Assembly (NCBI GenBank): GCA_964638795.1
Contig: CAZXAX010000009.1
Location: forward strand, 1 to 45,438
Length of the DNA stretch: 45,438 nt
From: CAIYHK01 sp964638795
GTDB lineage: Bacteria; Actinomycetota; Acidimicrobiia; Acidimicrobiales; Ilumatobacteraceae
Direction: 5' to 3'
Under the pieces are notes generated by a model that did no database searches, was not told the origin of the DNA, and saw only the letters and a program-made list of their open reading frames with translations. The position numbers and the translations under genes were made by a program. Shown piece by piece: positions 1 through 9,186 of this stretch. Numbering within the stretch: the stretch's first letter is position 1; each line of letters opens with the position of its first letter.

Positions 1-3
1 AAC

Positions 4-79
4 TGGAGCCCAAGGCGGGAATCGAACCCGCGACCTACGCATTACGAGTGCGTTGCTCTACCGACTGAGCTACCTGGGC
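4..79 (-). tRNA. tRNA-Thr (anticodon CGT)
   Basis: Read on the minus strand the sequence folds as a full cloverleaf. The acceptor arm is GCCCAGG pairing with CTTGGGC, the D arm has GCTC and GAGC, and the anticodon stem is ACGCA/TGCGT around the loop CTCGTAA. The T arm is GCGGG/CCCGC around TTCGATT. The anticodon is CGT, which reads the threonine codon ACG. A CCA end is encoded at positions 4-6. The gene lies just downstream of holB on the same strand. Confidence 0.97.
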
Positions 80-136
80 GCTTTGGCAATTCTAGAGGCG
101 CAGCCAAGCCCGCCTACAAAAGAGCGATCGGTGCTT

Positions 137-1195
137 TCAGGCGTTGATTCGTGGCAACTTGAGAAACAGTGCCTGCAACATCAGTGGTTCGTTCACATTT
201 AGATCAATCACTGAGATTGATTTATGAATCCGATGAATAGCGGCGATGTAATCGTTATTCGCAGTTGATTGCGGGGAGGCAACAATTGCGTCTCGATACA
301 CACTGGCAATTGCAGTGAGGCCGGCCTTCAATTCATCTGCTCGATGGCGACGCAATTCGCGCTTTTGCTCATCCTGCAAGACCTTCTTACCGCCGCGCAC
401 ACCGAACTCAGTTTGTTGACGCTCAAGTTCAGCAAGCTCCTCGGCATGACGCTGTTCCATCGGTGTGGCGGCCTCATTGATCAGCGACATCAGGTGCGAA
501 ACGAGCCGAGCAACAGTTGCGCCAGTGCCATCGAGCTCAAGTGGTGTGCGCGCAAAAGTTTCGCGGCGGTGACGCAATCCAGGGTCTGCTGCCAAGAGAC
601 GGGCGCGGCGAAGATCTCCAGCTGAGGACACAGCTGCAAACGCGGCAGTTTCAGGGCTGACACCCGAGCGAAGAAGAACGGATTCAAGATCGGATGTTTC
701 GAGTGCGCTGAATTCGACACGCACACATCGTGAAGCGATTGTTACGAGCACCGGATCCATTAGATCGGCAAGCAAGATGAAAAAAGTGCCTGAGGGCGGT
801 TCTTCTATTGTCTTCAACAGTCGGGCAACAGTGTCTGGCCGAGCCAGATGAAGATCCTCAACAATGATCACTTTGCAGGAAGCCTGAATGGGGGATAGTG
901 ATGCGTTGCGAATGATGTCATCGGCTTGTTCTCGCGAAATGCTTGCACCTTCGCGCTTCACTTCGATTACATCGGGGTGATAGCCAGCGAGCACGAGTCG
1001 CACATCGTTGTTTGCGGGATCCTCGGAGCCGGCGATGAGCATTGCAGCAAAGGCGCGTGCGGCAATCTCTTTTGTACATCCGGCTGGGCCAACAAAAAGA
1101 TATGCGTGAACGGGATCAACAATCAGTTGGCGCAGCCGCTCAATGGCGTGATCTTGCCCAATCACTCCCGAAAAAGATCCGTGAGTATCAATCAT
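137..1195 (-). CDS. holB: DNA polymerase III subunit delta' (HolB-like)
   Basis: This 352-residue AAA+ clamp-loader protein is the probable delta' subunit, which helps load the beta sliding clamp on DNA. The N-terminus has the IGQDHA motif typical of DnaX/HolB proteins. The P-loop at about residues 36-43 reads GPAGCTKE and so departs from the canonical GxxGxGKT, as is common in delta', which does not itself hydrolyse ATP. A sensor-type SRC motif lies in VTIASRCVRV, after the conserved KTIEEPP segment. I do not see the four-cysteine zinc module of the E. coli protein. The gene overlaps the upstream tmk by four bases, so the two are probably translated in a coupled way. The tmk-holB pairing is common in actinobacteria and supports the call. 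Confidence 0.9.
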   Translation of the reverse strand: MIDTHGSFSGVIGQDHAIERLRQLIVDPVHAYLFVGPAGCTKEIAARAFAAMLIAGSEDPANNDVRLVLAGYHPDVIEVKREGASISREQADDIIRNASLSPIQASCKVIIVEDLHLARPDTVARLLKTIEEPPSGTFFILLADLMDPVLVTIASRCVRVEFSALETSDLESVLLRSGVSPETAAFAAVSSAGDLRRARLLAADPGLRHRRETFARTPLELDGTGATVARLVSHLMSLINEAATPMEQRHAEELAELERQQTEFGVRGGKKVLQDEQKRELRRHRADELKAGLTAIASVYRDAIVASPQSTANNDYIAAIHRIHKSISVIDLNVNEPLMLQALFLKLPRINA

Positions 1196-1806
1196 CGGGG
1201 CTTGCTCATGGCTTCATTGACAGCATTGAGAATTCGAATGTGCACGTCGTCAGGTGTACCAGAGCCGTCTATCACTACCCATCGCTGCGGTTCGGCAGCA
1301 GCCAATGAGCGAAAACCATCATCAACACGGGAGAAAAACTCAGCCCCGGATCTTTCAAAACGGTCAAGTGTGCGATGCCCGATTCGTTCTTGGGTCTCTT
1401 CCGAATCCACATTCATCAAAATCACGATGTCGGGCCACCGCCCACCGAGAGCCCAATCGTTGATTGATCGCAAGCGCTCAAGATCAAGACCGCGGCCATA
1501 TCCCTGATAGGCGAGGCTTGAGTAAACGCTTCTATCGGATACAACGTGACGACCCGAAGCAAGAGTTGGTGCAACTACTTCGTTCATGAGTTGATGTCGA
1601 TCCGCTGCCATCAACAACGCCTCGGTTAGTGGGGTAAGGCTCGTGTTCTTTGGATCGGCCATCACTCCACGAAGTACAAGACCTGTTGGTGTGCCACCGG
1701 GTTCACGAACGGCGACTGCGTTCAAAGCATTTGCAAGACGCGATACCTGTGTCGACTTACCGGTGCCTTCGCCACCTTCAAGTGCGATGTAAAAGCCCTG
1801 ACCCAC
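1192..1806 (-). CDS. tmk: Thymidylate kinase
   Basis: The 204-residue product phosphorylates dTMP to dTDP in the cytosol. The P-loop GGEGTGKST is at residues 11-19, followed by the REPGGTPTG segment that contacts the thymidylate and the VVSDRSVYSSLAYQG region of the nucleotide-binding core. Length fits the family. The start is GTG at 1804-1806, ten bases from the stop of the upstream topA. The 3' end overlaps holB by four bases, so topA, tmk and holB form one minus-strand operon. Confidence 0.95.
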   Translation of the reverse strand: MGQGFYIALEGGEGTGKSTQVSRLANALNAVAVREPGGTPTGLVLRGVMADPKNTSLTPLTEALLMAADRHQLMNEVVAPTLASGRHVVSDRSVYSSLAYQGYGRGLDLERLRSINDWALGGRWPDIVILMNVDSEETQERIGHRTLDRFERSGAEFFSRVDDGFRSLAAAEPQRWVVIDGSGTPDDVHIRILNAVNEAMSKPR

Positions 1807-1816
1807 GCAGTGAAGG

Positions 1817-4504
1817 CTAGGGCTTTTCAGGTGGCTCGGCGTCCTTTGCTGTTTTCTTCTTTGGCGCAGCCTTCTTTTTCGCTGGTGCCTTCTTCGCAGC
1901 AGCTTTCTTTGCCGGCGCTTTCTTTACTGGTTTTCCACCATTTTCCGCATCACGGTTACGGCGGATGTCGAGCAATTCGTGTGCGCGCTCATTGGTCATC
2001 TCTTCGAGGCGGTCGCCTTTTGTGAGGCTTGCGTTTGTGGTGCCGTCGGTAACGTACACGCCGAACTTTCCCTCTTTGGCAACGACTGGTTTTCCACTGA
2101 TTGGGTCGGTGCCGAACTCGGCTAAAGGGGGTTTTGGCGCTCCTCTGCCTCGGTACACGCGGGGTTGTGAAAGCGCCTCCAATGCTTCGGTGAGGGAGAT
2201 CTCAAAGATCGCGTCCTCATTGGGCAGTGAACGTGCTTCTTTTCCGCACTGTATATATGGTCCGAACTTTCCATTCTGCGCAGTGATTGCTTCGCCGGTC
2301 TCTGGATGGGCTCCAACTGTGCGGGGCAGTGACAGCAACTTGATCGCATCTTCAAGTGAGATGCGATCGATGTTCATGGTCTTAAACAAACTGACCATCT
2401 TCGGCTTCTCAAGGCCCGGCGGAAGGTCGTCGTTATCTCCCCACTGCACGTATGGGCCGTAGCGACCCGACTTTGCATAGACAGCAAATCCATCGTGAAT
2501 GCCGATTGGCTCATCACCTTTTGGTAGCGCGAGTAACTCAAGTGCTTTGTCGAGTGTGAGCTCATCGGGTGTAATCGTGTCGGGCACACCAGCAGTGTCT
2601 TCACCACGCTTTACATATGGGCCGTACTTGCCGGGCTTCACAACAACTTCTTCACCAGAAACCGGATCATCACCTAGAGGGAAGGTGTTGATCGCCGCAG
2701 CATCAATCTTGTCGAGGTTGTGTTCCACTAACGGCTTGAGTCCAAGCAAGTGTGAACCTTCGACACCGAAGTAGAACGAGTGTAGCCAGTCCTCTTTTTT
2801 CTGTGTGCCAGCTGCAATTTGGTCAAGATCTTCTTCCACATCAGCGGTGAATGCGTAGTCAACCAACGCAGTGAAGTGCTTTTCCATTAGTCCCACAACC
2901 GCGAATGCTGGCCAGGTTGGCACGAGTGCCTGCCCCTTTTTCCAGACATAACCACGGTCGATAATCGTTTGCATCACATTTGCCCAAGTCGAGGGGCGTC
3001 CGATGCCCAACTCCTCGAGTTTCTTCACGAGTGATGCCTCGGTGTATCGCGCAGGTGGCTGGGTGGTGTGACCATCTGCAGTGCACTCGCCGATCGCCAC
3101 ATTGTCATCGACACTCAGGTTCGGCAACAACGCTTCGTCTTCTTGTGCTTCTGCAGATTCTTCATCAACTGATTCGACGTATGCCTGACGGTATCCAGGG
3201 AAAGTGATGGTGGTTCCACTAGCAGCGAATTCACAATCGGTGGATTCGGCAATCGCTCCAAGGCGCACGCTCACCGTGGTGCCCGCAGCATCAGCCATCT
3301 GTGATGCAAGTGTGCGCTGCCAGATGAGGCGATACAACTTGAGTTCGGTCGCATTGAGTTCACCTTGAAGTGCTTCAGGGGAGCGCAGCGGTAATGAAGG
3401 GCGAATTGCTTCGTGTGCTTCTTGTGCGTTCTTAACCTTTGATGCGTAGGTACGCACTTGTGGCGAAGCGAACGAGCCCCCAAAGGAACTCTCGATTTCG
3501 GCGCGAACAGCTGTGATCGCTTCGGCAGCGAGAGTGACCGCGTCGGTTCGCATGTAAGTGATGTATCCACGCTCGTAGAGACCCTGGGCAATTCGCATCA
3601 CCTGTGCCGAGGACATACCGAGCTTGCGCCCACCTTCTTGCTGCAAGGTGCTGGTCATAAACGGTGGCTTTGGAGCTGATCGATAGGGCTTGGATTCAAC
3701 CGAACGCACTTTGAACGTGGTGTTACTCAGCGCTGCCGCCAACGACTTCGCCCGATCCTCAGTGAGCAGCGCTACACCTTCTTTAAGGGAGCCATTTGCA
3801 GCGAAGTCCTTGCCGGTGGCTACGCGGACACCATCTAGGGCCACGAGGGTTGCCTTGAACGGTGGCTGTGTTTGGGCGGGAGCCGAGATGTCCCAATAAC
3901 CCATAGATACGTGTGCCATTCGCTCACGCTCACGCTCAACCACGAGGCGGGTGGCGGGGCTTTGAACGCGCCCAGCTGACAGACCGCGGTTCACGCGGCG
4001 CCAAAGTACTGGTGAAACTTCGTAACCATATAAACGGTCAAGAATGCGTCGGGTATCGGCAGCATCCACGAGTCCGTAGTCAATGCCTCGGGGATTGGCG
4101 AGCGCCTCGGCGATTGCGGTCTTGGTGATTTCGTGGAACACCATGCGCCGGACACTGATCTTTGGCTTCAGGTGTTCAAGCAGGTGCCACGCAATCGCTT
4201 CACCCTCGCGGTCTTCGTCCGTTGCGAGATAGACGGTGTCGCAATTCTTCATGAGCCCACGAAGACGCTTCACCACATCGCGACCGCGATCGGTGAGCTC
4301 ATAAGTTGGCTTGAATCCATTTTCAACGTCGACTGCAAGCCCTTTGCTCGGCAGATCGGCCACGTGACCGACGCTGGCTTCAACGATGTATTCGGGTCCG
4401 AGATACTTGCCGATGGTCTTTGCTTTCGCAGGTGATTCGACGATCACGAGGAAGGAAGATTTCGGGTTGGAAGTTTTCTCGGCTGTTTCGGTGCTTGTAG
4501 TCAT
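1817..4504 (-). CDS. topA: DNA topoisomerase I (type IA)
   Basis: This 895-residue enzyme relaxes negative supercoils by single-strand passage. The Toprim domain starts at about residue 17 with LVIVESPAKAKTIGKYL and carries the DEDREGEAIAWH acidic motif. The catalytic tyrosine is in YITYMRTDAV. The C-terminal third has no zinc fingers. It carries at least four repeats with a GKFGPYV-like core (GKYGPYV, GRYGPYV, GKFGPYI, GKFGVYV), as in other actinobacterial TopA proteins. The last 40 residues are a Lys/Ala-rich basic tail, a feature known in actinobacteria to aid DNA binding and processivity. The ATG start at 4502-4504 has AAAAGG just upstream. It is the first gene of the topA-tmk-holB run. 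Confidence 0.98.
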   Translation of the reverse strand: MTTSTETAEKTSNPKSSFLVIVESPAKAKTIGKYLGPEYIVEASVGHVADLPSKGLAVDVENGFKPTYELTDRGRDVVKRLRGLMKNCDTVYLATDEDREGEAIAWHLLEHLKPKISVRRMVFHEITKTAIAEALANPRGIDYGLVDAADTRRILDRLYGYEVSPVLWRRVNRGLSAGRVQSPATRLVVERERERMAHVSMGYWDISAPAQTQPPFKATLVALDGVRVATGKDFAANGSLKEGVALLTEDRAKSLAAALSNTTFKVRSVESKPYRSAPKPPFMTSTLQQEGGRKLGMSSAQVMRIAQGLYERGYITYMRTDAVTLAAEAITAVRAEIESSFGGSFASPQVRTYASKVKNAQEAHEAIRPSLPLRSPEALQGELNATELKLYRLIWQRTLASQMADAAGTTVSVRLGAIAESTDCEFAASGTTITFPGYRQAYVESVDEESAEAQEDEALLPNLSVDDNVAIGECTADGHTTQPPARYTEASLVKKLEELGIGRPSTWANVMQTIIDRGYVWKKGQALVPTWPAFAVVGLMEKHFTALVDYAFTADVEEDLDQIAAGTQKKEDWLHSFYFGVEGSHLLGLKPLVEHNLDKIDAAAINTFPLGDDPVSGEEVVVKPGKYGPYVKRGEDTAGVPDTITPDELTLDKALELLALPKGDEPIGIHDGFAVYAKSGRYGPYVQWGDNDDLPPGLEKPKMVSLFKTMNIDRISLEDAIKLLSLPRTVGAHPETGEAITAQNGKFGPYIQCGKEARSLPNEDAIFEISLTEALEALSQPRVYRGRGAPKPPLAEFGTDPISGKPVVAKEGKFGVYVTDGTTNASLTKGDRLEEMTNERAHELLDIRRNRDAENGGKPVKKAPAKKAAAKKAPAKKKAAPKKKTAKDAEPPEKP

Positions 4505-4515
4505 ACCTTTTCCAT

Positions 4516-4544
4516 TAGGTACGAGAACACAGTGCCCTCGTCAA
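4516..4544 (-). promoter_or_regulatory. Possible topA promoter
   Basis: On the minus strand TTGACG (4539-4544) is followed after 17 bases by TACCTA (4516-4521), just ahead of the topA start. The -35 box is good and the -10 box is weak. If real, the leader would be very short. Position and spacing are the only support. Confidence 0.35.
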
Positions 4545-4588
4545 GCCAATCCGACAAAAGCCTTATGCCATAAAGAGTTCAGTTATCG

Positions 4589-6880
4589 CTACTTTGAGTT
4601 ATCCACAAGGGACGTGTCGTCATCCCATGTGTGACTGTGCCCCTCAACATCAATTCGTGGCAACACCTTGTTGAGCCATTTCGGAATCCACCAATTGCGA
4701 TTTCCAAGCAGCTCCATCGTGGCGGGAACTAGCACCATTCGCACGATGGTTGCATCAATGAAAACAGCAACAGCCATTCCTAATCCGAAGAGCTTCATCT
4801 GCCGATCGTCACCAAGAACGAAGGCTGCAAAAACCGAAACCATGATCAAAGCTGCTGCTGTGATCACGCGAGCGGTGGCAGCGAGACCGTTAGCAACTGC
4901 CTCGGCATTGTTGCCTGTGTGGTCATATTCCTCTTTAATTCGCGAAAGCAAGAACACTTCATAATCCATCGACAAACCAAAGACGATCGCGAAGAGAAGC
5001 ATCGGCACCCAGGCGTCAATTGGGCCTGCGCGTCCGACCCCAATTAGGTCTTTGCCCCAACCCCACTGGAAGATCGCAACGATCACGCCATACGCAGCAC
5101 CGATAGAAAGCAGGTTCATGACCACTGCTTTAAGCGGCACGAGAATGCTGCGGAACACCACCATCAAGAGCAAGAACGACAAGATCAGTACTGCACCGAT
5201 GATCATCGGCAGACGGTTTCCGATGTAGTCCGAAAAGTCGATGCTTGAAGCGACACGTCCACCTACGAGTGCGTCATATCCACTCGCAGGAAGCACGTTG
5301 TCACGCAAATTGTGCACCAAATCAGAAGTTGCCTCGTCCTGCGGTGAAGTCTCTGGATAAGCGAGAACCACGCCCACGTTTCCACCTGGAGGGAGCTGCA
5401 TCGGATAGGCGAACTGGATGCCTGGCACATCAGCAACGGTTTGCACCAATGGCGCAATTCCCTCAGGAGTTGCAGCATCGAAGCCTTTTGCAGTGATGAG
5501 CAGAGGCCCATTCATACCTGGGCCAAAGCCTTCAGCCAGAAGGTCGTACGCGCGACGCACGGTGAGCTCTTCAGGTGCGTTACCCGTATCGCTGAAGCCG
5601 AGTCGAATGTTGAACAGCGGGATTGAAAACGTCACAAGCACGATCACCGCACCCGTGAGCGCCCGCCACGGGCGGTGCTGAACGTACCGACTCCAACGGA
5701 ACCAAATTGTCTCGTGATGGGGTTTGCGTTTGCGCATCTCCAACGGCCGTCGTAGTGAGTGCACTACAAGACTCAATCCTTGAGTTGCTACCGCAACGAT
5801 CAATCCGACAAGCACCGGCAGAACTTCCTTCACGATGATCGCAAGAAAACCACCGACGATTAACGCCGAAAGTGAGATCAGTGCAGCACGTGTGGTTGTC
5901 TCGATTCGTTTGCCGACCATTGCTAACAGTGCCGGCAAGAGTGTGAGTGAAGCAATCAACATCACAAACACGCCAATTGCTGCACCAGTGGCGAGACCAC
6001 TAATGAATTGAAGGCCAACGATATAAAGCCCAAGCAAAGAAATAATCACAGTGACACCGGCAAAGAGAACCGCACGACCGCTGGTGTCAATTGCTTCCAC
6101 GATTGATTCCTCAACACTGAGCCCGTCGTGCATACCTTCGCGGTGTCTGGTGACAATAAACAACGCGTAGTCAATGCCGACACCGAGACCAATCATCGCC
6201 ATCATTGACGTGGTGAAATCCGGCATTGCAACCACATTGCTGACGATGGTGGCGACCGATATCCCAATGCCGAGACCGATGAGTGCAGTGCCGATCGGTA
6301 GCCCCATTGCCAGCACTGATCCAAATGCGAGAACAAGGATGATCACTGCAGCCATCAGACCGATCGCTTCGCTTTCGGGGATCTCAAACACCATGAACAT
6401 CTCACCGCCGTATTCGACCTGCAGATCAGAGCTTGTGATGGCGTCACCTAAGGTACGAATTTCAACAGCGAGATCTTTGACTTCGTTGTAGCTGCGGTCG
6501 CTCACTGCGATCTGTGCAAACGCAATCGTTCCCGACTCACTGATGTAGCCAGGAAGTTCAAATGGTCCCGTCGTATCGACCCCATCGAGGCCGGCAATCG
6601 AAGTGGTTACGTTCTCAATTGCTTGGAGCATTGTGGGATCCTCAAACCCATCACTGCTCTTGAAAACAACTTGGCCAATGAATCCGGCTTGGTTGGGATT
6701 GATTTCCTCTAGCAACTGTTGGGCTTCTTTGGCCTCTGAGTTAGGGAGTACAAAGCTCAGGTTGAAGTCTCCACCGATTGATCGGGATGCCATTCCAAAC
6801 AGCAACAAGAGGGGAATCCAGATGCCAAAGACCACCAACCGGCGGCGGCGAACACAAAATCTGGCAAGCGAAGCGAACAC
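4589..6880 (-). CDS. MMPL/RND-family membrane transporter
   Basis: The 763-residue protein has the RND/MMPL layout. There is one N-terminal membrane segment (about 12-32), an extracytoplasmic loop, a first block of membrane segments (about 170-350), a second loop, and a second block of segments near the C-terminus. Both blocks contain the Asp-Tyr pair typical of proton-coupled MMPL proteins, in GVGIDYALFIVTRHREG and in FGLSMDYEVFLLSRIKEE. Such proteins export lipids or drugs using proton motive force; the substrate cannot be told from sequence. The start is GTG at 6878-6880. It is divergent from rsgA with about 50 bases between them. Confidence 0.9.
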   Translation of the reverse strand: MFASLARFCVRRRRLVVFGIWIPLLLLFGMASRSIGGDFNLSFVLPNSEAKEAQQLLEEINPNQAGFIGQVVFKSSDGFEDPTMLQAIENVTTSIAGLDGVDTTGPFELPGYISESGTIAFAQIAVSDRSYNEVKDLAVEIRTLGDAITSSDLQVEYGGEMFMVFEIPESEAIGLMAAVIILVLAFGSVLAMGLPIGTALIGLGIGISVATIVSNVVAMPDFTTSMMAMIGLGVGIDYALFIVTRHREGMHDGLSVEESIVEAIDTSGRAVLFAGVTVIISLLGLYIVGLQFISGLATGAAIGVFVMLIASLTLLPALLAMVGKRIETTTRAALISLSALIVGGFLAIIVKEVLPVLVGLIVAVATQGLSLVVHSLRRPLEMRKRKPHHETIWFRWSRYVQHRPWRALTGAVIVLVTFSIPLFNIRLGFSDTGNAPEELTVRRAYDLLAEGFGPGMNGPLLITAKGFDAATPEGIAPLVQTVADVPGIQFAYPMQLPPGGNVGVVLAYPETSPQDEATSDLVHNLRDNVLPASGYDALVGGRVASSIDFSDYIGNRLPMIIGAVLILSFLLLMVVFRSILVPLKAVVMNLLSIGAAYGVIVAIFQWGWGKDLIGVGRAGPIDAWVPMLLFAIVFGLSMDYEVFLLSRIKEEYDHTGNNAEAVANGLAATARVITAAALIMVSVFAAFVLGDDRQMKLFGLGMAVAVFIDATIVRMVLVPATMELLGNRNWWIPKWLNKVLPRIDVEGHSHTWDDDTSLVDNSK

Positions 6881-6934
6881 GAAAAACCAATCAATTTCGG
6901 GGGTCTGGCAGAGTTCAAGGCTACCGTTCCAAGG

Positions 6935-7882
6935 GTGAATGAACCTTGGCGAGTATGCCGACTCGATCGTGGCTGGAGTACCTTGCTCGCAGCTGATGGG
7001 TCCACCACGCGTGTGCGCAATATTGGCGCGGACGTTGCAGTCGGGGATTGGGTGCAGATCTCACCCGATGGGGAACGAGTTGATGCGGTGCTCGAGCGCA
7101 ATTCAGCCCTTACCAGGCGCGCATCATTTGAGGGCGCACGAGCCGAAAGTCACACATTGGCAGCAAACATCGATTACGTGTTGTTGTTGCATGCGGTCAA
7201 CTCCGAAATCAATCCGCGACGCGTGGAACGCGAATTGGTCCTTGCCTATGACAGCGGAGCTATTCCGGTCATCGTGCTTACCAAGTGCGACCTCGCCGAT
7301 GGGCCGCCACCCACTGACTCGCGACAGTTGCTCGGTGCAGATCTTGAAGTCCCTTTACATCTCACTAGCGCTGTGACCGGTGAAGGTGTCGATGAACTCA
7401 TGAAGTACGCAGAGAGCGGAAAGACGATTGCAGTTCTTGGTGCAAGTGGAGTTGGTAAATCCACGCTTGTGAATCGCATGGTTGGGCGCGAAGTACAACG
7501 CACAGCCGACGTGCGCGAAAGTGATCAACGCGGGCGCCACACCACAGTCGCAGCCGAACTCGTGTCGTTGCCAAATGGCGGATGGTTCATTGACACACCA
7601 GGTGTACGCGCAGTGAGTTTGTGGACCGATGGTTCAGGAATACGTAAGGCCTTTGCCGATGTGTTTGCTCTAGCTGACCAGTGCAGATTTAGTGACTGTG
7701 TTCATGAAGATGAACCAGATTGTGCTGTGCGTGATGCAGTTGCGTCAGGTGCGATGAGCAGTGCACGTGTTGTTGCAATGAAGCGGTTGCAGGCTGAGCA
7801 GCATGCATTGGCCGAAGAGCAACGAGAGCGGGAAAAGTCCGAGGATCGACGCGGATTTCGCCGTCGCCGTAAGCCGAATTAG
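6935..7882 (+). CDS. rsgA: Ribosome small-subunit-dependent GTPase A
   Basis: RsgA is a circularly permuted GTPase that acts in late maturation of the 30S subunit. An N-terminal OB-like domain spans about residues 1-65. The G motifs come in permuted order: TKCD (116-119, G4), SAVTG (145-149, G5), GASGVGKST (169-177, G1), RHTT (201-204, G2) and DTPG (220-223, G3). A C-terminal zinc module has C250, C255, H257 and C263. The product is 315 residues, normal for the family, with a basic tail. The start is GTG at 6935. Confidence 0.96.
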   Translation: MNEPWRVCRLDRGWSTLLAADGSTTRVRNIGADVAVGDWVQISPDGERVDAVLERNSALTRRASFEGARAESHTLAANIDYVLLLHAVNSEINPRRVERELVLAYDSGAIPVIVLTKCDLADGPPPTDSRQLLGADLEVPLHLTSAVTGEGVDELMKYAESGKTIAVLGASGVGKSTLVNRMVGREVQRTADVRESDQRGRHTTVAAELVSLPNGGWFIDTPGVRAVSLWTDGSGIRKAFADVFALADQCRFSDCVHEDEPDCAVRDAVASGAMSSARVVAMKRLQAEQHALAEEQREREKSEDRRGFRRRRKPN

Positions 7883-7926
7883 CGCAGTCTTCGCCCCGTG
7901 ACCATGGCGGGACTACGGTCAGGGAC

Positions 7927-9186
7927 ATGGACTTTGCACCTTCAGCCCGTTGCCAGGAATATCGTGAGCGCCTGCTCGCATTCATGGACGAGAAGATTTA
8001 TCCGAATGAAGACGTCTACGACGCGCAGATTGAAGCAAGTGGCAACCCACACTTCCATCCCCCGATCATGGAGGAGTTGAAGGCCGAGGCGAAGAAGCGT
8101 GGTCTCTGGAACCTTTTTCAACCGCACAAGGAGTGGGGTCCTGGGCTAACCAATCTTGAGTACGCACCTCTGGCTGAGATCATGGGTCGTTCCGGTATCG
8201 CATCCGAAGCTTGCAACTGCAGTGCTCCAGACACCGGCAACATGGAAGTCCTCACGATGTTCGGCACACCTGAGCAACAAGACATGTGGTTGCGACCATT
8301 GCTTGAGGGCGAGATTCGATCAGCGTTTGCAATGACTGAACCCGATGTTGCGTCCAGTGATGCAACCAATATCTCGCTTCGTATTGAGCGCGATGGTGAT
8401 CACTACGTATTGAACGGTCGCAAGTGGTGGACCTCTGGCGCATTTCACCCCAACACGAAGATCTTGATTGTGATGGGCAAATCCGATCCGGACAATCCGT
8501 CACGCCATAAGCAGCAGAGCCAGATCTTGGTTCCCGTAGGTACACCTGGATTGACCTTCAAGCGCAATCTCACCGTGTTTGGCTACATCGACCAAGAGGG
8601 TCACTCAGAAACGATTTTTGACAACGTGCGAGTGCCAGTCTCGAACATGATCGCCAACGAAGGTGATGGCTTCATGATCAGCCAAGCTCGATTGGGCCCG
8701 GGACGCATCCACCACTGCATGCGCACCATCGGTGCCGCAGAGCGCGCACTTGAACTCATGTGCAAACGAGCAATCTCGCGCGAGACCTTCGGTCGCCGTG
8801 TGGCTGAAAGGTCAAATGTGCAGGACTGGATAGCTGAGTCGCGGATTGAGCTTGAGATGATCCGCCTTCTTACTCTCAAGACTGCATGGTTGATGGACAC
8901 CGTTGGTAACAAGGGAGCTCGCACCGAGATCGCCGCAATCAAGGTGGCAGCGCCAGAAGTTGCTCTCAAAGTGATTGATCGCGCGATCCAAGTACACGGT
9001 GGTGGTGGAGTGTCACAGGACTTCCCACTTGCCTCGATGTACGCACACATCCGCAGCTTGCGTCTTGCCGATGGCCCGGATGAAGTTCACAAAATGACGA
9101 TCGCCCGCGCTGAGTTGCGCAAGCACGACCCAGCTTTCCGCACTGATGGTGCAACCGCTATTGCGCCTGGTGGGGGATTGGGCTAG
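7927..9186 (+). CDS. Acyl-CoA dehydrogenase, ACAD10/11-like
   Basis: This 419-residue flavoprotein belongs to the acyl-CoA dehydrogenase superfamily, which oxidises acyl-CoA to the 2-enoyl-CoA. The FAD/substrate motif FAMTEPDVASSDATN is at about 138-152, followed by WWTSGAFHP. The C-terminus has QVHGGGGVSQDFPLA and then ADGPDEVHK where short-chain members have the catalytic YEGT motif, so Asp stands near the usual Glu position. This pattern matches the ACAD10/11-like branch. The chain length of the substrate is unknown. The last 29 bases overlap the 3' end of the convergent histidine kinase gene. Confidence 0.92.
   Translation: MDFAPSARCQEYRERLLAFMDEKIYPNEDVYDAQIEASGNPHFHPPIMEELKAEAKKRGLWNLFQPHKEWGPGLTNLEYAPLAEIMGRSGIASEACNCSAPDTGNMEVLTMFGTPEQQDMWLRPLLEGEIRSAFAMTEPDVASSDATNISLRIERDGDHYVLNGRKWWTSGAFHPNTKILIVMGKSDPDNPSRHKQQSQILVPVGTPGLTFKRNLTVFGYIDQEGHSETIFDNVRVPVSNMIANEGDGFMISQARLGPGRIHHCMRTIGAAERALELMCKRAISRETFGRRVAERSNVQDWIAESRIELEMIRLLTLKTAWLMDTVGNKGARTEIAAIKVAAPEVALKVIDRAIQVHGGGGVSQDFPLASMYAHIRSLRLADGPDEVHKMTIARAELRKHDPAFRTDGATAIAPGGGLG

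Noticed and set aside
926..1507. 193-residue plus-strand frame opposite holB and tmk
   Set aside because: It lies antisense to two genes with clear motifs and has no motifs of its own.
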